This document shows, piece after piece, positions 8,369 to 18,927 of a stretch of 64,000 bases of DNA. The position numbers were made by a program, and so were the translations under genes. Source of the DNA: Hoeflea prorocentri. GTDB taxonomy: Bacteria; Pseudomonadota; Alphaproteobacteria; Rhizobiales; Rhizobiaceae. Each line of letters begins with the position of its first letter. The first letter of the stretch is position 1. Below the pieces are notes generated by a model. It saw nothing but the letters and a program-made list of their open reading frames with translations. It ran no database searches and was not told the DNA's origin. The DNA is taken from positions 1,116,001 to 1,180,000 of the forward strand of contig NZ_JAPJZI010000001.1 in assembly GCF_027944115.1 (NCBI RefSeq), written 5' to 3'.

Positions 8369-10045
8369 TTAGAAGAGACCCTCGATATGTCCCTCTTCAT
8401 TGAGCCGGATAGCCTCGGCGGACGGCGTGCGGGGCAGGCCGGGCATCGTCATGATCTGGCCGCAGATCACCACGATGAACCCGGCACCGGCGGACAGGCG
8501 CACTTCGCGAACCGGCACGCTGTGGCCGGTGGGCGCGCCGCGCAGGTTGGGATCGGTCGAGAAGGAATACTGTGTCTTGGCCATGCAGACGGGCAGATGG
8601 CCGAAGCCGGCTTCTTCCCACTGGCGCAACTGGTCGCGGATTTTCTTGTCGGCGAGCACCTCGTCAGCCCGGTAGATGCGCTTGGCAATGGTTTCGATTT
8701 TTTCGAACAGGCTCATTTCGTCGGGATAGAGCGTTGAGAACTGCGCCATACCGCTCTCCGCAATCTCGGAGATGCGGGTTGCAAGGTCCGTGATCCCGGC
8801 CGAGCCATCCGCCCAGTGCTTGCACAGGATCGCTTCGGATCCAAGGCTGGCCACGTACTCCTTGACGGCTTCGACTTCAGCGTCCGTGTCTGTCACGAAG
8901 TGATTTATGGCCACGACCGCGGGAACGCCGAAGGATTTGACGTTCTCGATATGGCGCCCAAGGTTGGCGCAGCCGCGCTGAACGGCTTCCACGTCTTCGG
9001 CGCCAAGGTCTTCCTTCTTGACGCCACCATTCATCTTCATGGCCCGCACCGTGGCAACGATGACGACGGCATCCGGCGAAATGCCGGCCTTGCGGCACTT
9101 GATGTTCATGAATTTCTCGGCGCCGAGATCGGCTCCAAAACCTGCTTCGGTAACGACATAGTCGGCGACCTTGAGAGCCGTCTTTGTGGCAACGACCGAG
9201 TTGCAGCCGTGGGCAATATTGGCGAAGGGGCCGCCGTGCACGAAGGCAGGATTGTTTTCCAGCGTCTGGACAAGGTTCGGCTGCATGGCGTCCTTGAGCA
9301 GCACGGCCATTGCCCCATCGGCCTTGATGTCGCGGCAATAGACAGGCGAGCGATCACGGCGGTAGCCGATGATGATATCGCCCAGCCGTTTCTCAAGATC
9401 CGCAAGGTCGTTCGACAGGCACAGGATCGCCATGACTTCGGAGGCTACTGTGATGTCGAAGCCGCCTTCACGCGGAAAACCGTTGGCGACACCGCCGAGC
9501 GAACAGACGATTTCGCGCAGGGCCCGGTCGTTCATGTCCATGACACGTCGCCAGCTCACGCGGCGAATGTCGATGTCGAGTGCGTTGCCCCAATAGATGT
9601 GGTTGTCGATCATCGCAGACAGCAGATTGTGGGCGGAGGTGATGGCGTGGAAATCGCCGGTAAAGTGAAGGTTCATGTCCTCCATCGGTACGACCTGCGC
9701 ATAACCGCCGCCGGCTGCGCCGCCCTTCATGCCGAAGCAGGGGCCAAGCGAGGCTTCGCGGATGCAGATCGCCGCTTTCTTGCCGATACGGTTAAGGCCG
9801 TCGCCAAGGCCGACCGTGGTCGTGGTTTTGCCTTCGCCTGCCGGTGTCGGGTTGATTGCGGTCACCAGGATCAGTTTGCCGTCCGGCCGGTCCGCGACGC
9901 TTGAGATGAAATCGGCTGAAACCTTTGCCTTGTCATGCCCGTAGGGCAGCAGGCTTTCTGACGGGATAGCGAGCTTGGCGCCGATCTCTTGGATGGGCTG
10001 TTTGTTTGCTGCGCGAGCGATTTCGATGTCGGATTTGTGGGCCAT
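8369..10045 (-). CDS. fhs: Formate-tetrahydrofolate ligase
   Basis: The 558-residue protein is the usual length of this enzyme, which joins formate to tetrahydrofolate using ATP to give 10-formyl-THF. Hallmarks include the ATP-binding segment [19 protein letters not shown], the Gly-rich [39 protein letters not shown] block and a C-terminal [13 protein letters not shown]. The start at 10045 fits both the family N-terminus ([13 protein letters not shown]) and GGGAGA upstream. It is transcribed alone, with a terminator behind it, and faces a GlxA-type regulator; such regulators often control methylamine, betaine or glycine use, which feed one-carbon units into this enzyme. Confidence 0.97.
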   Translation of the reverse strand: MAHKSDIEIARAANKQPIQEIGAKLAIPSESLLPYGHDKAKVSADFISSVADRPDGKLILVTAINPTPAGEGKTTTTVGLGDGLNRIGKKAAICIREASLGPCFGMKGGAAGGGYAQVVPMEDMNLHFTGDFHAITSAHNLLSAMIDNHIYWGNALDIDIRRVSWRRVMDMNDRALREIVCSLGGVANGFPREGGFDITVASEVMAILCLSNDLADLEKRLGDIIIGYRRDRSPVYCRDIKADGAMAVLLKDAMQPNLVQTLENNPAFVHGGPFANIAHGCNSVVATKTALKVADYVVTEAGFGADLGAEKFMNIKCRKAGISPDAVVIVATVRAMKMNGGVKKEDLGAEDVEAVQRGCANLGRHIENVKSFGVPAVVAINHFVTDTDAEVEAVKEYVASLGSEAILCKHWADGSAGITDLATRISEIAESGMAQFSTLYPDEMSLFEKIETIAKRIYRADEVLADKKIRDQLRQWEEAGFGHLPVCMAKTQYSFSTDPNLRGAPTGHSVPVREVRLSAGAGFIVVICGQIMTMPGLPRTPSAEAIRLNEEGHIEGLF

Positions 10046-10172
10046 AAGGGTCTCCCGTCCTGATTGGCGATGAATGCTGCGTCCTGTTTGCCGGATTTGC
10101 TGCGTATTGCCGCTCTGCTTCCTCCGGTTTCGTTGCGCATCTTTGAAGTCATTCGCACCAATTGACTTTCTG

Positions 10173-10189
10173 AAAAACGTCGTGTTTTT
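10173..10189. promoter_or_regulatory. Inverted repeat in the fhs / GlxA-regulator intergenic region
   Basis: AAAAAC-GTCGT-GTTTTT is a perfect 6-base inverted repeat that ends 7 bases before the regulator ATG at 10197. It could be an operator for autoregulation. No match to a named consensus is claimed. The rest of the 151-base gap shows no other clear element. Confidence 0.35.
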
Positions 10190-10196
10190 TCGATAA

Positions 10197-11177
10197 ATGG
10201 ACATTCTTGCTGCGACAAATATACCCTTCAGGGTCGGCTTTCTTCTGGTCGACGGTTTTGCGCTGATGTCCTATTCCGCTGCGGTCGAGCCGCTGCGGGC
10301 TGCCAACAGGCTGGCCGGGCAGGATGTCTACGAGATATCGCAATTGCCGGTCGTCGGCGCGCAATCGGTCAGTTCGAGCGGGGCAATCGTCAAGGCAACA
10401 ACCCATCTTGGCGAACGCGTCGATTTCGATCTGATTATCGTTGTTGCCGGGAGCGGTCCCGAGCGGTTTTCTAACGAGCGGGTTTTTCAGTGGCTCAGGC
10501 ACCTGGCGCGCAGGGGTGTCATTATGGGCGGCGTTTCCGGCGGACCGGTGATCCTGGCAAGGTCTGGAATCATGGGCGGCCGCCGTATGACGGTGCACTG
10601 GGAACATGCGGAGGCGGTTAGCGAGTTCTCGCCGTCGCTGCTTCTGGAACGCAGTATTTACGTCATTGACCGGGACCGGCTGACCTGTGCGGGAGGCATG
10701 GCGGCGCTCGACATGATGCATGCGCTGATTACCGCCCACCACGGGCCCGAATTCGCCAGGCGTGTCAGCGACTGGTTCGTGCATACCGAGATCCGCCCGG
10801 CGGGCGGGCCTCAACGCTCGGGCGCTGTCGAACGATACGGAACGACCAATCGACCGATCCTTCAGGCGATCGAACTGATGGAGGATCACATTGCCGATCC
10901 ACTGGCGCTTGATCAGATCGCACGGCTTTCCGGGCTCGGGTCCCGTCAGCTCAACCGGTTGTTTCACGACAAGCTGGGTCGCAGCACGATGGGGTTTTAC
11001 CGTGACCTGCGACTCGACAAGGCCGACGCGCTGCTGGCGCAATCGTCGTTGAGCATTACGCAGGTCGCGCTTGCTGCCGGCTTTGCCACCTCAGCGCATT
11101 TTTCAGACAGCTACCGGCGCAGGTTCGGCCGCTCGCCGTCGCAGCGCAGGACCTGCGGTCAACCGCGCCCGATATAG
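10197..11177 (+). CDS. GlxA family transcriptional regulator (DJ-1/PfpI domain plus AraC helix-turn-helix)
   Basis: The 326-residue protein has an N-terminal DJ-1/PfpI-like domain ([29 protein letters not shown] at residues 11-39, with [14 protein letters not shown] near 112) and a C-terminal AraC-type double helix-turn-helix ([18 protein letters not shown] and [25 protein letters not shown]). This is the GlxA/CdhR/GbdR architecture, used for control of carnitine, betaine and amine catabolism. It is divergent from fhs. No ribosome site is obvious before the ATG. The tail overlaps the convergent SDR gene by 19 bases. The effector is unknown. Confidence 0.9.
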   Translation: MDILAATNIPFRVGFLLVDGFALMSYSAAVEPLRAANRLAGQDVYEISQLPVVGAQSVSSSGAIVKATTHLGERVDFDLIIVVAGSGPERFSNERVFQWLRHLARRGVIMGGVSGGPVILARSGIMGGRRMTVHWEHAEAVSEFSPSLLLERSIYVIDRDRLTCAGGMAALDMMHALITAHHGPEFARRVSDWFVHTEIRPAGGPQRSGAVERYGTTNRPILQAIELMEDHIADPLALDQIARLSGLGSRQLNRLFHDKLGRSTMGFYRDLRLDKADALLAQSSLSITQVALAAGFATSAHFSDSYRRRFGRSPSQRRTCGQPRPI

Positions 11178-11905
11178 GGCATAGTCGTTGCCATGACGGT
11201 CATGAACTGGACGTTTGCGTCCAGCGGCAGCTCCGCCATGTGAAGAACCGATGAAGCCACGTGCACCACATCCATCGTTGCTTCCGGGCTGATCGATCCA
11301 TCGGCCTGGGGAACGCCTGTCGTCATGGGCATGGCCATGTCCGTCAATGCATTGCCGATATCGATTTGTCCGCAGGCAATGTTGAACGGCCTGCCATCCA
11401 GCGACAGAGTGCGGGTCAGGCCGGTCACGGCGTGTTTCGTAGATGTATAGGGCGCCGAGCCGGGGCGCGGGACATAGGAGGATACGGAGCCGTTGTTGAT
11501 GATGCGGCCGCCCTGCGGCGATTGGCTTCGCATGATGCGGAATGCCTGCCTTGCGCACAGGAACGTGCCGGTCAGATTGACGTTGACGACTGCCAGCCAG
11601 TCCTCGACGCTTGTCTCGTCAATTGTGCGCGGGGGCGTGCCCATTCCGGCGTTGTTGAAGAGCACGTCGATCCTGCCCCAGCTCTCAAAGGCTTTTGAGA
11701 AGATGTCTTCGACTTGCCCGGGGTCGGTGACGTCACCGGGAAGCAGCAGAGCGTCCGGATGGCCGTCCGCCGTCTCTTGCAGGGGTGCGATGCGCCGGCC
11801 GATGAGGCCGACCCGGTAGCCGTGATCAAGGAATGCGCGAGCACAACTCCTTCCAATGCCGGAACCGGCGCCGGTAATTATGATCGCCTTCCTGGTTTCA
11901 TCCAT
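11159..11905 (-). CDS. SDR family oxidoreductase
   Basis: The 248-residue short-chain dehydrogenase has the cofactor motif [16 protein letters not shown] (residues 11-26), NNAGMG near 85, a catalytic Ser region (NNGSVSSY), YTSTKHAV as the YxxxK pair and a C-terminal GQIDIGNA loop. The residue after the second strand is Gly-Arg-Arg, which favours NADP(H), though this is a weak guide. It lies 30 bases downstream of the Crp/Fnr gene on the same strand and may be co-transcribed with it. The substrate is unknown. Confidence 0.85.
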   Translation of the reverse strand: MDETRKAIIITGAGSGIGRSCARAFLDHGYRVGLIGRRIAPLQETADGHPDALLLPGDVTDPGQVEDIFSKAFESWGRIDVLFNNAGMGTPPRTIDETSVEDWLAVVNVNLTGTFLCARQAFRIMRSQSPQGGRIINNGSVSSYVPRPGSAPYTSTKHAVTGLTRTLSLDGRPFNIACGQIDIGNALTDMAMPMTTGVPQADGSISPEATMDVVHVASSVLHMAELPLDANVQFMTVMATTMPYIGRG

Positions 11906-11935
11906 TGCGGCGGATCCTTTCAGATTGGAGTTGCT

Positions 11936-12634
11936 TCAGGTCAGGCGGTCGTCGATGAGCGGATTGGGTTTTGCCAGTGTCTCAAGAGAGGAGATGTCTT
12001 CAAGGCTGATCCTGTTGCCGTGGACGATCACACCATAAGGTTTCAAGGTGTTGAATGCGCGCGAGAGGTTTTCCGGTGTCATGCCGAGCAGAGACGCGAG
12101 CGTGCGTTTGTCATGGGGCAGTTCGATCGCGCCGTTCTCGCCCTGGTCAATGTTGTAACGCAAAAGCCGGTTGGCAAGGCGCTCAACGGCCGTGCGAAGC
12201 TTCAGATCCTTGTGTTCCTTGACGACGACGCGATAGCAGCTTGCAAGTTCAATGACGATGGCGCGCGCAAAGGCTTCGTCGTTCTGGAACGCGTCACGAA
12301 TATTCTCCGAGGGAACCATCAGCAGTTTGCAGCGTTGGCATGTCCTGGCGGACATTAGATAGACTGCATCCTTCAGGACAGCGGCGAGGATGAATGTGCC
12401 CACCGGGCGCACCATTCCCATGGTTGATTCCCGCCCGTTGGTCCGGGCAAAAAGCTCCACGCAGCCTTCAATCACAATATAGAGAAAATCGGCCGGATCG
12501 CCTTCGGTGATCAGCTCGAGCTGAGCGGGGAACGTCTGCAAATAGGCGGCCTGCATCAGCTTCTCGAAATTCGAATCGCTCATACTTTCGAAAAGTTCCA
12601 GCGATCTCACCTGTGGCAGGTCGGACGGGCGCAC
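11936..12634 (-). CDS. Crp/Fnr family regulator, NarR-like, lacking an iron-sulfur cysteine cluster
   Basis: The 232-residue protein has a cNMP-like beta-barrel (LELITEGDPADFLYIVIEGCVELF at about residues 38-61), a dimer helix and a C-terminal helix-turn-helix RTLASLLGMTPENLSRAFNTL with the E-x-x-S-R recognition pattern for TTGA half-sites. The N-terminus has no cysteine cluster, unlike Fnr, and the barrel lacks the Arg needed for cAMP. This matches the NarR/Dnr branch, which responds to nitrite or NO. It is divergent from narG, with a matching palindrome at 12782-12795 between them, so control of nar is a reasonable inference; the exact orthology is not proven. Confidence 0.82.
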   Translation of the reverse strand: MRPSDLPQVRSLELFESMSDSNFEKLMQAAYLQTFPAQLELITEGDPADFLYIVIEGCVELFARTNGRESTMGMVRPVGTFILAAVLKDAVYLMSARTCQRCKLLMVPSENIRDAFQNDEAFARAIVIELASCYRVVVKEHKDLKLRTAVERLANRLLRYNIDQGENGAIELPHDKRTLASLLGMTPENLSRAFNTLKPYGVIVHGNRISLEDISSLETLAKPNPLIDDRLT

Positions 12635-12781
12635 CGATCAATCCTTTAAAAATATCAAGAGTACGATTGATGTTGTTAGCAGGCTGTATGCGGAACTGCA
12701 ATCAGCTTCATTGACCGGGAGAGCGCCGTTTCTTGCGGCTTGCGGCGGGACGTCTTGTTTCTTCACCGGCACGGTCGGTCG

Positions 12782-12795
12782 TTGACTTAGATCAA
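12782..12795. promoter_or_regulatory. Crp/Fnr (FNR/NarR-type) box upstream of narG
   Basis: TTGAC-TTAG-ATCAA differs from the FNR consensus TTGAT-N4-ATCAA at one base. Its centre is 120 bases before the narG ATG, and a class II start would put transcription near 12830 with a leader of about 79 bases. The gap from 12635 to 12908 separates the divergent Crp/Fnr gene and narG; apart from this box, nothing further is recognised in it. Confidence 0.75.
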
Positions 12796-12908
12796 TTCCA
12801 ATTAGGGGTACAGGCTGGATTGTCCTTTGTAAATCAACGACGAACGCCCTGAACAAACACTCAAGAGAGTTCAGAGACGGTCGCCGGCACCGCAACCGGA
12901 GGATACAG

Positions 12909-15900
12909 ATGAGTCAACTCCTCAATCGCCTAAACTTCCTGTCTCCAAGCAATACGGGAACCTTCTCAAAAGGGCACGGCATTACCACGAACGAGTCCCG
13001 TGATTGGGAAGACAGCTATCGCAAGCGCTGGCAGCACGACAAGGTCGTCCGCTCAACGCATGGGGTGAACTGCACCGGGTCGTGCTCCTGGAAGATCTAC
13101 GTCAAGGGCGGGATCGTGACCTGGGAGACACAGCAGACCGATTATCCCCGAACGCGGCCGGATCTGCCGAACCATGAGCCTCGCGGTTGCTCGCGCGGTG
13201 CAAGCTACAGCTGGTACATGTATTCGGCCAACAGGGTGAAGCACCCCCTGATCCGCTCGCGGCTGTTGAAGCTTTGGCGCAAGGAACGCGCGCTGAAGAC
13301 GCCGGTGGGTGCATGGACGGCCATTCAGGAAAATCCAGCCAAGCGCTCCGAGTACATCAAGGTGCGCGGTCTTGGCGGATTCGTGCGCGCCAGCTGGGAC
13401 GAAGTCAATGAAATCATCGCCGCCGCGAACGCCTATACGGCAAAGCGGTGGGGACCGGACCGGGTTATCGGTTTCTCGCCAATCCCGGCCATGTCGATGG
13501 TCTCCTATGCCGCCGGCTCACGCTACCTGTCACTGATGGGCGGTGTGTGCATGTCGTTCTACGACTGGTATTGCGACCTGCCGCCGGCCTCGCCCATGAC
13601 CTGGGGCGAGCAGACCGATGTGCCGGAATCTGCTGACTGGTACAATGCCGGTTTCCTCATGCTGTGGGGCTCCAACGTTCCACAGACGCGCACGCCCGAC
13701 GCGCATTTTTATACCGAGGTGCGCTACAAGGGCACGAAATCCGTCGTGGTTTCGCCTGACTATTCAGAAGCCTCAAAATTCTCCGATATGTGGCTGCATC
13801 CCAAGCAGGGAACCGACGCGGCACTCGCCATGGCGATGGGGCATGTGATCCTGCGGGAATACCATCTCGACCGCCAGGCCGACTATTTCGAGGATTATTG
13901 CCGCCGCTACACCGACATGCCGATGCTGGTGCGTCTGGTGAAGAAAAGCGGAAACTATGTTCCGGACCGGCTCCTGCGCGCTTCCGATTTCAAGGACGGG
14001 CTTGGCGAAGAAAACAACCCGGACTGGAAGACAGTCGCCATCGATGAGAAGTCGGGCGAGCTGGTTGCTCCGAACGGCTCCGTCGGTTTCCGCTGGGGCG
14101 AGCAGGGCAAATGGAACCTTGAATCGAAGGACGGCAAGGGCCGGGATGTCGAATTGGGGATGAGCCTGATCCTCGACAATGATCACGACGAGATCGCCAA
14201 TGTCGCCTTTCCTTATTTCGGCAATCGCGAACATGATCATTTCGAGGGCACTGACCATGACAGCGTGCTGGTGCGTTCGGTGCCGGCCAAAAAGCTGGAG
14301 CTTGCCGACGGCGAGGTCATGGTTGCCACCGTTTTTGACCTGTTTGTCGCCAATTATGGCCTCGATCGCGGGCTTGAAGACAGCAATTCGGCGAAATCCT
14401 ACGACGACAACCTGCCTTACACGCCGGCATGGGCCGAGAAGGTCACCGGCGTGCCGCGTGAACAGATCATCACCGTTGCCAGGGAATTTGCCACCAACGC
14501 CGAAAAGACGAATGGCCGTTCGATGGTCATCCTCGGCGCCGGTCTCAACCACTGGTACCACATGGACATGAACTACCGCGGCATCATCAACCTTCTGGTG
14601 ATGTGCGGGTGTGTCGGGCAGTCCGGCGGCGGCTGGAGCCATTATGTGGGCCAGGAAAAGCTGCGCCCGCAGACAGGCTGGCTTCCATTGGCGTTCGGCC
14701 TCGACTGGAACCGTCCGCCACGGCAGATGAACTCGACCTCCTTCTACTACGCCCACACGGATCAGTGGCGCTACGAGTCGCTTACGGTCGATGAAATCCT
14801 GTCGCCAACGGCGCCTGATGGCCCGTGGGACGGCACGCTGATCGACTACAACATCCGGGCCGAGCGTATGGGCTGGTTGCCTTCCGCGCCACAGCTCAAA
14901 ACCAATCCACTGGAGGTTGCCAAGGCTGCAGAAGAGGCAGGCAAGGACGCAAAGGATCTGGTGGCCGAGCAGTTGAAATCGGGCGAGTTGCAGATGTCCT
15001 GTGAAGATCCCGACCACGAAGCCAACTGGCCGCGCAACCTGTTTGTCTGGCGTTCGAACCTTCTGGGTTCCTCGGGCAAGGGGCACGAATACTTCCTGAA
15101 ACACCTTTTGGGAACGAATCATGGTGTTCTGGGCAAGGATCTGGGCGATGAAGGCCGCCAGAGGGCGACAGAAGCCGTCTGGCATGACGAAGCGCCGGAG
15201 GGCAAGCTCGACCTGCTGGTCACCCTTGATTTCCGCATGTCAACGACCTGCGTCTATTCCGACATCGTCCTTCCGACCGCCACGTGGTACGAGAAGAACG
15301 ACCTTAATACGTCGGATATGCATCCCTTCATCCACCCGCTGACCAGTGCGGCGGATCCGGCCTGGGATGCGCGCAGCGACTGGGACATCTTCAAGGGCAT
15401 TGCCGAGAAATTCTCCGAGGTTGCTCCGGAAATCCTCGGTGTCGAAAAGGATGTCGTGCTTGTTCCGATCCTGCACGATACGCCAGGCGAACTGGCGCAG
15501 CCGATGGATGTGAAGGACTGGAAGAAGGGCGAGACCGAACCGGTGCCCGGCAAAACCATGCCGGCCGTGGCCGTCGTCGAGCGCGACTATCCGAACCTTT
15601 ACAAGCGTTTCACGGCTCTTGGTCCGTTGATGGACAAGCTCGGCAACGGTGGAAAGGGCATCTCCTGGAACACCGAGCACGAAGTCGAGCAGCTCGGCAA
15701 TCTGAACGGTCGTGTGACCGAAGAGGGCGCAACCAAGGGACGCCCGAAGATCGAGACCGATATCGACGCCAGCGAAGTCATTCTTTCGCTTGCTCCCGAA
15801 ACCAATGGCGAGGTCGCCGTCAAGGCCTGGGAGGCCCTGTCAAAGAATACCGGCAGGGATCACACCCATCTCGCCGTGCCCAAGGAGGATGAGAAGATCC

Positions 15901-16667
15901 GGTTCCGCGACATTGTCGCCCAGCCGCGCAAGATCATCTCTTCGCCGACCTGGTCGGGGCTGGAATCGGAGAAGGTCTGCTACAATGCCGGCTACACCAA
16001 TGTCCACGAACTGATCCCCTGGCGCACCATCAGCGGACGCCAGCAGCTCTACCAGGATCACCTGTGGATGCGGGCGTTCGGCGAGGCGTTCTGTCTCTAC
16101 AGACCACCAATCGACACCAAGACAATCAATCCGGTGATTGAGAGCAAGTCGAACGGCCGGCCCCAGGTGGTGCTGAACTTCATTACGCCGCACCAGAAAT
16201 GGGGCATTCACTCGACCTATTCGGACAACCTGATGATGCTGACGCTCAACAGGGGCGGACCGGTCGTATGGATCTCCGAGACGGATGCGAAAACAGCCGG
16301 GATTGTCGACAATGACTGGGTCGAGGTCTTCAACGTCAATGGTGCGATTGTTGCCCGTGCGGTTGTATCGCAGCGCATGAAGGACGGAACGATCTTCATG
16401 TACCACGCACAGGAAAAGATCGTGAATACCCCGGGTTCGCAAACGACCGGCCAGCGCGGGGGCATTCACAACTCCGTCACCCGGGCGATCACCAAGCCGA
16501 CCCACATGATCGGTGGTTACGCGCAGCAATCCTACGGCTTCAACTACTACGGAACCGTCGGTGCGAACCGTGACGAATTCGTCGTGGTTCACAAGCTGGA
16601 AAAAGTCGATTGGATGGAAGGTCCTTACAAGGGACCGGTGTCTACGAACACGGAGGCAGCAGAATGA
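12909..16667 (+). CDS. narG: Respiratory nitrate reductase, alpha subunit
   Basis: The 1252-residue protein is a full-length NarG, the molybdenum bis-MGD subunit that reduces nitrate to nitrite on the cytoplasmic side of the membrane. The N-terminal FS0 iron-sulfur ligands are visible as His51, Cys55, Cys59 and Cys94, the unusual His-Cys3 set of NarG. The block from PESADWYN through WGSNVPQTRTPDAHF matches the region holding the Asp ligand to molybdenum. There is no Tat signal of the periplasmic Nap type. narG overlaps narH by ATGA. No narK transporter precedes it, unlike many nar operons. Confidence 0.98.
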   Translation: MSQLLNRLNFLSPSNTGTFSKGHGITTNESRDWEDSYRKRWQHDKVVRSTHGVNCTGSCSWKIYVKGGIVTWETQQTDYPRTRPDLPNHEPRGCSRGASYSWYMYSANRVKHPLIRSRLLKLWRKERALKTPVGAWTAIQENPAKRSEYIKVRGLGGFVRASWDEVNEIIAAANAYTAKRWGPDRVIGFSPIPAMSMVSYAAGSRYLSLMGGVCMSFYDWYCDLPPASPMTWGEQTDVPESADWYNAGFLMLWGSNVPQTRTPDAHFYTEVRYKGTKSVVVSPDYSEASKFSDMWLHPKQGTDAALAMAMGHVILREYHLDRQADYFEDYCRRYTDMPMLVRLVKKSGNYVPDRLLRASDFKDGLGEENNPDWKTVAIDEKSGELVAPNGSVGFRWGEQGKWNLESKDGKGRDVELGMSLILDNDHDEIANVAFPYFGNREHDHFEGTDHDSVLVRSVPAKKLELADGEVMVATVFDLFVANYGLDRGLEDSNSAKSYDDNLPYTPAWAEKVTGVPREQIITVAREFATNAEKTNGRSMVILGAGLNHWYHMDMNYRGIINLLVMCGCVGQSGGGWSHYVGQEKLRPQTGWLPLAFGLDWNRPPRQMNSTSFYYAHTDQWRYESLTVDEILSPTAPDGPWDGTLIDYNIRAERMGWLPSAPQLKTNPLEVAKAAEEAGKDAKDLVAEQLKSGELQMSCEDPDHEANWPRNLFVWRSNLLGSSGKGHEYFLKHLLGTNHGVLGKDLGDEGRQRATEAVWHDEAPEGKLDLLVTLDFRMSTTCVYSDIVLPTATWYEKNDLNTSDMHPFIHPLTSAADPAWDARSDWDIFKGIAEKFSEVAPEILGVEKDVVLVPILHDTPGELAQPMDVKDWKKGETEPVPGKTMPAVAVVERDYPNLYKRFTALGPLMDKLGNGGKGISWNTEHEVEQLGNLNGRVTEEGATKGRPKIETDIDASEVILSLAPETNGEVAVKAWEALSKNTGRDHTHLAVPKEDEKIRFRDIVAQPRKIISSPTWSGLESEKVCYNAGYTNVHELIPWRTISGRQQLYQDHLWMRAFGEAFCLYRPPIDTKTINPVIESKSNGRPQVVLNFITPHQKWGIHSTYSDNLMMLTLNRGGPVVWISETDAKTAGIVDNDWVEVFNVNGAIVARAVVSQRMKDGTIFMYHAQEKIVNTPGSQTTGQRGGIHNSVTRAITKPTHMIGGYAQQSYGFNYYGTVGANRDEFVVVHKLEKVDWMEGPYKGPVSTNTEAAE

Positions 16668-18202
16668 GAATCCGCGCACAAATCGGAATGGTGCTGAACC
16701 TCGATAAATGCATCGGGTGCCACACCTGCTCGGTGACCTGCAAGAATGTCTGGACCAACCGTGAAGGCGTCGAATACGCCTGGTTCAACAATGTCGAGAC
16801 AAAGCCGGGCGTCGGTTATCCCAAGGAGTGGGAAAACCAGAAGAAATGGAATGGCGGCTGGGTTCGCAACGGGAACGGCAAGATCGAACCCAAGATGGGT
16901 GCCAAGTGGCGTATCCTGTCGAAGATCTTCGCCAACCCGGACCTGCCTGAAATCGACGACTACTACGAGCCGTTCGATTTCGACTACGGCCATCTGCAGA
17001 CGGCCGGCGAAAGCCAGACGACACCGACGGCGCGTCCGCGCTCTCTCATCAGCGGCGAGCGCATCGAGAAGATCGAATGGGGTCCGAACTGGGAAGAAAT
17101 TCTCGGCGGGGAGTTCTCCAAGCGGTCGCAGGACTACAATTTCGATGGCGTCGAGAAAGAGATTTACGGCGAATTCGAAAACACCTTCATGATGTACCTG
17201 CCGCGGCTGTGTGAGCACTGCCTCAATCCGACCTGTGTCGCGGCCTGTCCGTCCGGTGCGATCTATAAACGCGAAGATGACGGCATTGTCCTCATCGACC
17301 AGGAAAAATGCCGCGGCTGGCGTATGTGCGTGTCGGGCTGCCCCTATAAGAAGATCTACTACAACTGGTCTTCGGGCAAATCGGAAAAATGCGTCTTTTG
17401 CTATCCGCGCATCGAAGCCGGTCATCCGACAGTCTGTTCCGAGACCTGTGTCGGGCGGATCCGTTACCTCGGGGTCATCCTTTATGATGCCGATGCGATT
17501 TCCAACGCCGCTTCAACCTCGGATGAAAAGGATCTTTACGAGGAGCAGTTGAATGTCTTCCTCGATCCGAACGATCCGAAGGTCATTGAACAGGCACGCA
17601 AGGATGGTATTCCCGAGGCATGGCTGGATGCTGCCAAGCATTCGCCGGTCTACAAGATGGCGATCGACTGGAAAGTCGCGTTTCCGCTGCACCCGGAATA
17701 CCGCACGCTTCCGATGGTCTGGTACATCCCGCCACTCTCACCGCTGCAGTCTGCCGCTCAAACCGGCAAGATCGGCGTTGAAGGCGAGATGCCGGATGTG
17801 AAATCGCTGCGCATTCCGGTCCGCTACCTGGCAAACCTGCTGACGGCAGGCAAGGAGGCTCCGATTGTCTCGGCGCTTGAGCGGATGCTGGCGATGCGGG
17901 CTTACATGCGCGCCAAGACCGTTGACGGAGTGATCGACGAGGCCATTGCCGAAAAGGCGGGGCTCACCGGCCAAATGGTCGAGGACATGTATCACGTCAT
18001 GGCGATCGCCAATTACGAGGATCGCTTCGTCATTCCGACAACCCACCGGGAAATCAGCGAGGACGCTTACGACGTACGCGGCTCCTGCGGCTTCTCCTTC
18101 GGAAACGGCTGCTCGGGCGGTGCGTCGGATACCGATCTCTTCGGTTCACGGCGGACAAGGACGACGCAGACGCCAACCGATCTCTTCAAGGAGCAGGTCT
18201 GA
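16664..18202 (+). CDS. narH: Respiratory nitrate reductase, beta subunit
   Basis: The 512-residue electron-transfer subunit carries four cysteine clusters: LDKCIGCHTCSVTCKNVW near the N-terminus, CEHCLNPTCVAACPSGAI, then CRGWRMCVSGCPYKK with Trp in place of one Cys (the 3Fe-4S site typical of NarH), and CVFCYPRIEAG with the later CSETCVGRIRYLG. It passes electrons from the NarI haems to NarG. The ATG at 16664 is chosen because it overlaps the narG stop and begins directly with the family sequence MRIRAQIGMVLNL; an upstream in-frame start lies inside narG. Confidence 0.98.
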   Translation: MRIRAQIGMVLNLDKCIGCHTCSVTCKNVWTNREGVEYAWFNNVETKPGVGYPKEWENQKKWNGGWVRNGNGKIEPKMGAKWRILSKIFANPDLPEIDDYYEPFDFDYGHLQTAGESQTTPTARPRSLISGERIEKIEWGPNWEEILGGEFSKRSQDYNFDGVEKEIYGEFENTFMMYLPRLCEHCLNPTCVAACPSGAIYKREDDGIVLIDQEKCRGWRMCVSGCPYKKIYYNWSSGKSEKCVFCYPRIEAGHPTVCSETCVGRIRYLGVILYDADAISNAASTSDEKDLYEEQLNVFLDPNDPKVIEQARKDGIPEAWLDAAKHSPVYKMAIDWKVAFPLHPEYRTLPMVWYIPPLSPLQSAAQTGKIGVEGEMPDVKSLRIPVRYLANLLTAGKEAPIVSALERMLAMRAYMRAKTVDGVIDEAIAEKAGLTGQMVEDMYHVMAIANYEDRFVIPTTHREISEDAYDVRGSCGFSFGNGCSGGASDTDLFGSRRTRTTQTPTDLFKEQV

Positions 18203-18915
18203 TGAACCGTACTCTCAAGATTGTTTCGCTGCTGCTGTCCTATCCCACAAAGGAGCTTCAGGACGGCATTCCCGAACTCAACGCCGCATTGGCTGACGAT
18301 GTCGGCGTCGACAAGCGGGCGGTGCTTTTGCTGACAAGGCTTGCCGACGATATCGCCGCGCTTGATCTTTATGACGCCCAGGAGCGGTACGTTCATCTCT
18401 TTGACCGGACCCGCACGCTCTCGCTGCACCTCTTTGAGCATGTGCATGGCGAAAGCCGCGACCGCGGCGGAGCAATGGTTGACCTGATGGAAATGTACCG
18501 CAACGGCGGTTTCGACATCAATGCCAGGGAACTGCCGGATCATCTGCCGATGTTCCTGGAGTTTTTGTCGGTGCGGCCTGAACCCGACGCGCGCGAGTCG
18601 TTGGGCCAGACAGCCCATATTCTCGCAGCACTGCGCGAACGGCTGAAAAAACGCAAATCCATCTATGCCAATGCCTTTGCGGCCCTGGAGATCATCGCCC
18701 GGGAAAAGCCGGACGAGGCTCTGCTTGAAGGTCTGCTTCAGGAGCCCCTGGACGACCCGGACGACCTGGAGGCCCTTGACCGCATTTGGGAAGAGGAGGT
18801 TGTGACCTTCGGCGGCAATGCCGGAGAGAATGCCTGCGGGCCGGACCGCCTGCAACGCCAGATGCGCGCCCATCAACGCAAGCCGGATAGCGGTGCGGCC
18901 GCGCCGCACGCCTGA
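18202..18915 (+). CDS. narJ: Nitrate reductase molybdenum cofactor assembly chaperone
   Basis: The 237-residue NarJ protein has the all-helical TorD-like fold signature (LLSYPTKELQDGIPELNAAL, then LFDRTRTLSLHLFEHVHGESRDRG, then ELPDHLPMFLEFLSV). It binds immature NarG and helps insert the molybdenum cofactor; it is not part of the final enzyme. Its ATG overlaps the narH stop (TGATG). The C-terminal 30 residues are polar and likely disordered. Confidence 0.97.
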   Translation: MNRTLKIVSLLLSYPTKELQDGIPELNAALADDVGVDKRAVLLLTRLADDIAALDLYDAQERYVHLFDRTRTLSLHLFEHVHGESRDRGGAMVDLMEMYRNGGFDINARELPDHLPMFLEFLSVRPEPDARESLGQTAHILAALRERLKKRKSIYANAFAALEIIAREKPDEALLEGLLQEPLDDPDDLEALDRIWEEEVVTFGGNAGENACGPDRLQRQMRAHQRKPDSGAAAPHA

Positions 18916-18927
18916 ACGGAGGCTTTC

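Noticed and set aside
12649-12676. ATCAA and TTGAT half-sites before the NarR-like gene as a second FNR box
   Set aside because: The half-sites are in the reverse order (ATCAA first), with the wrong spacing for a Crp/Fnr dimer.
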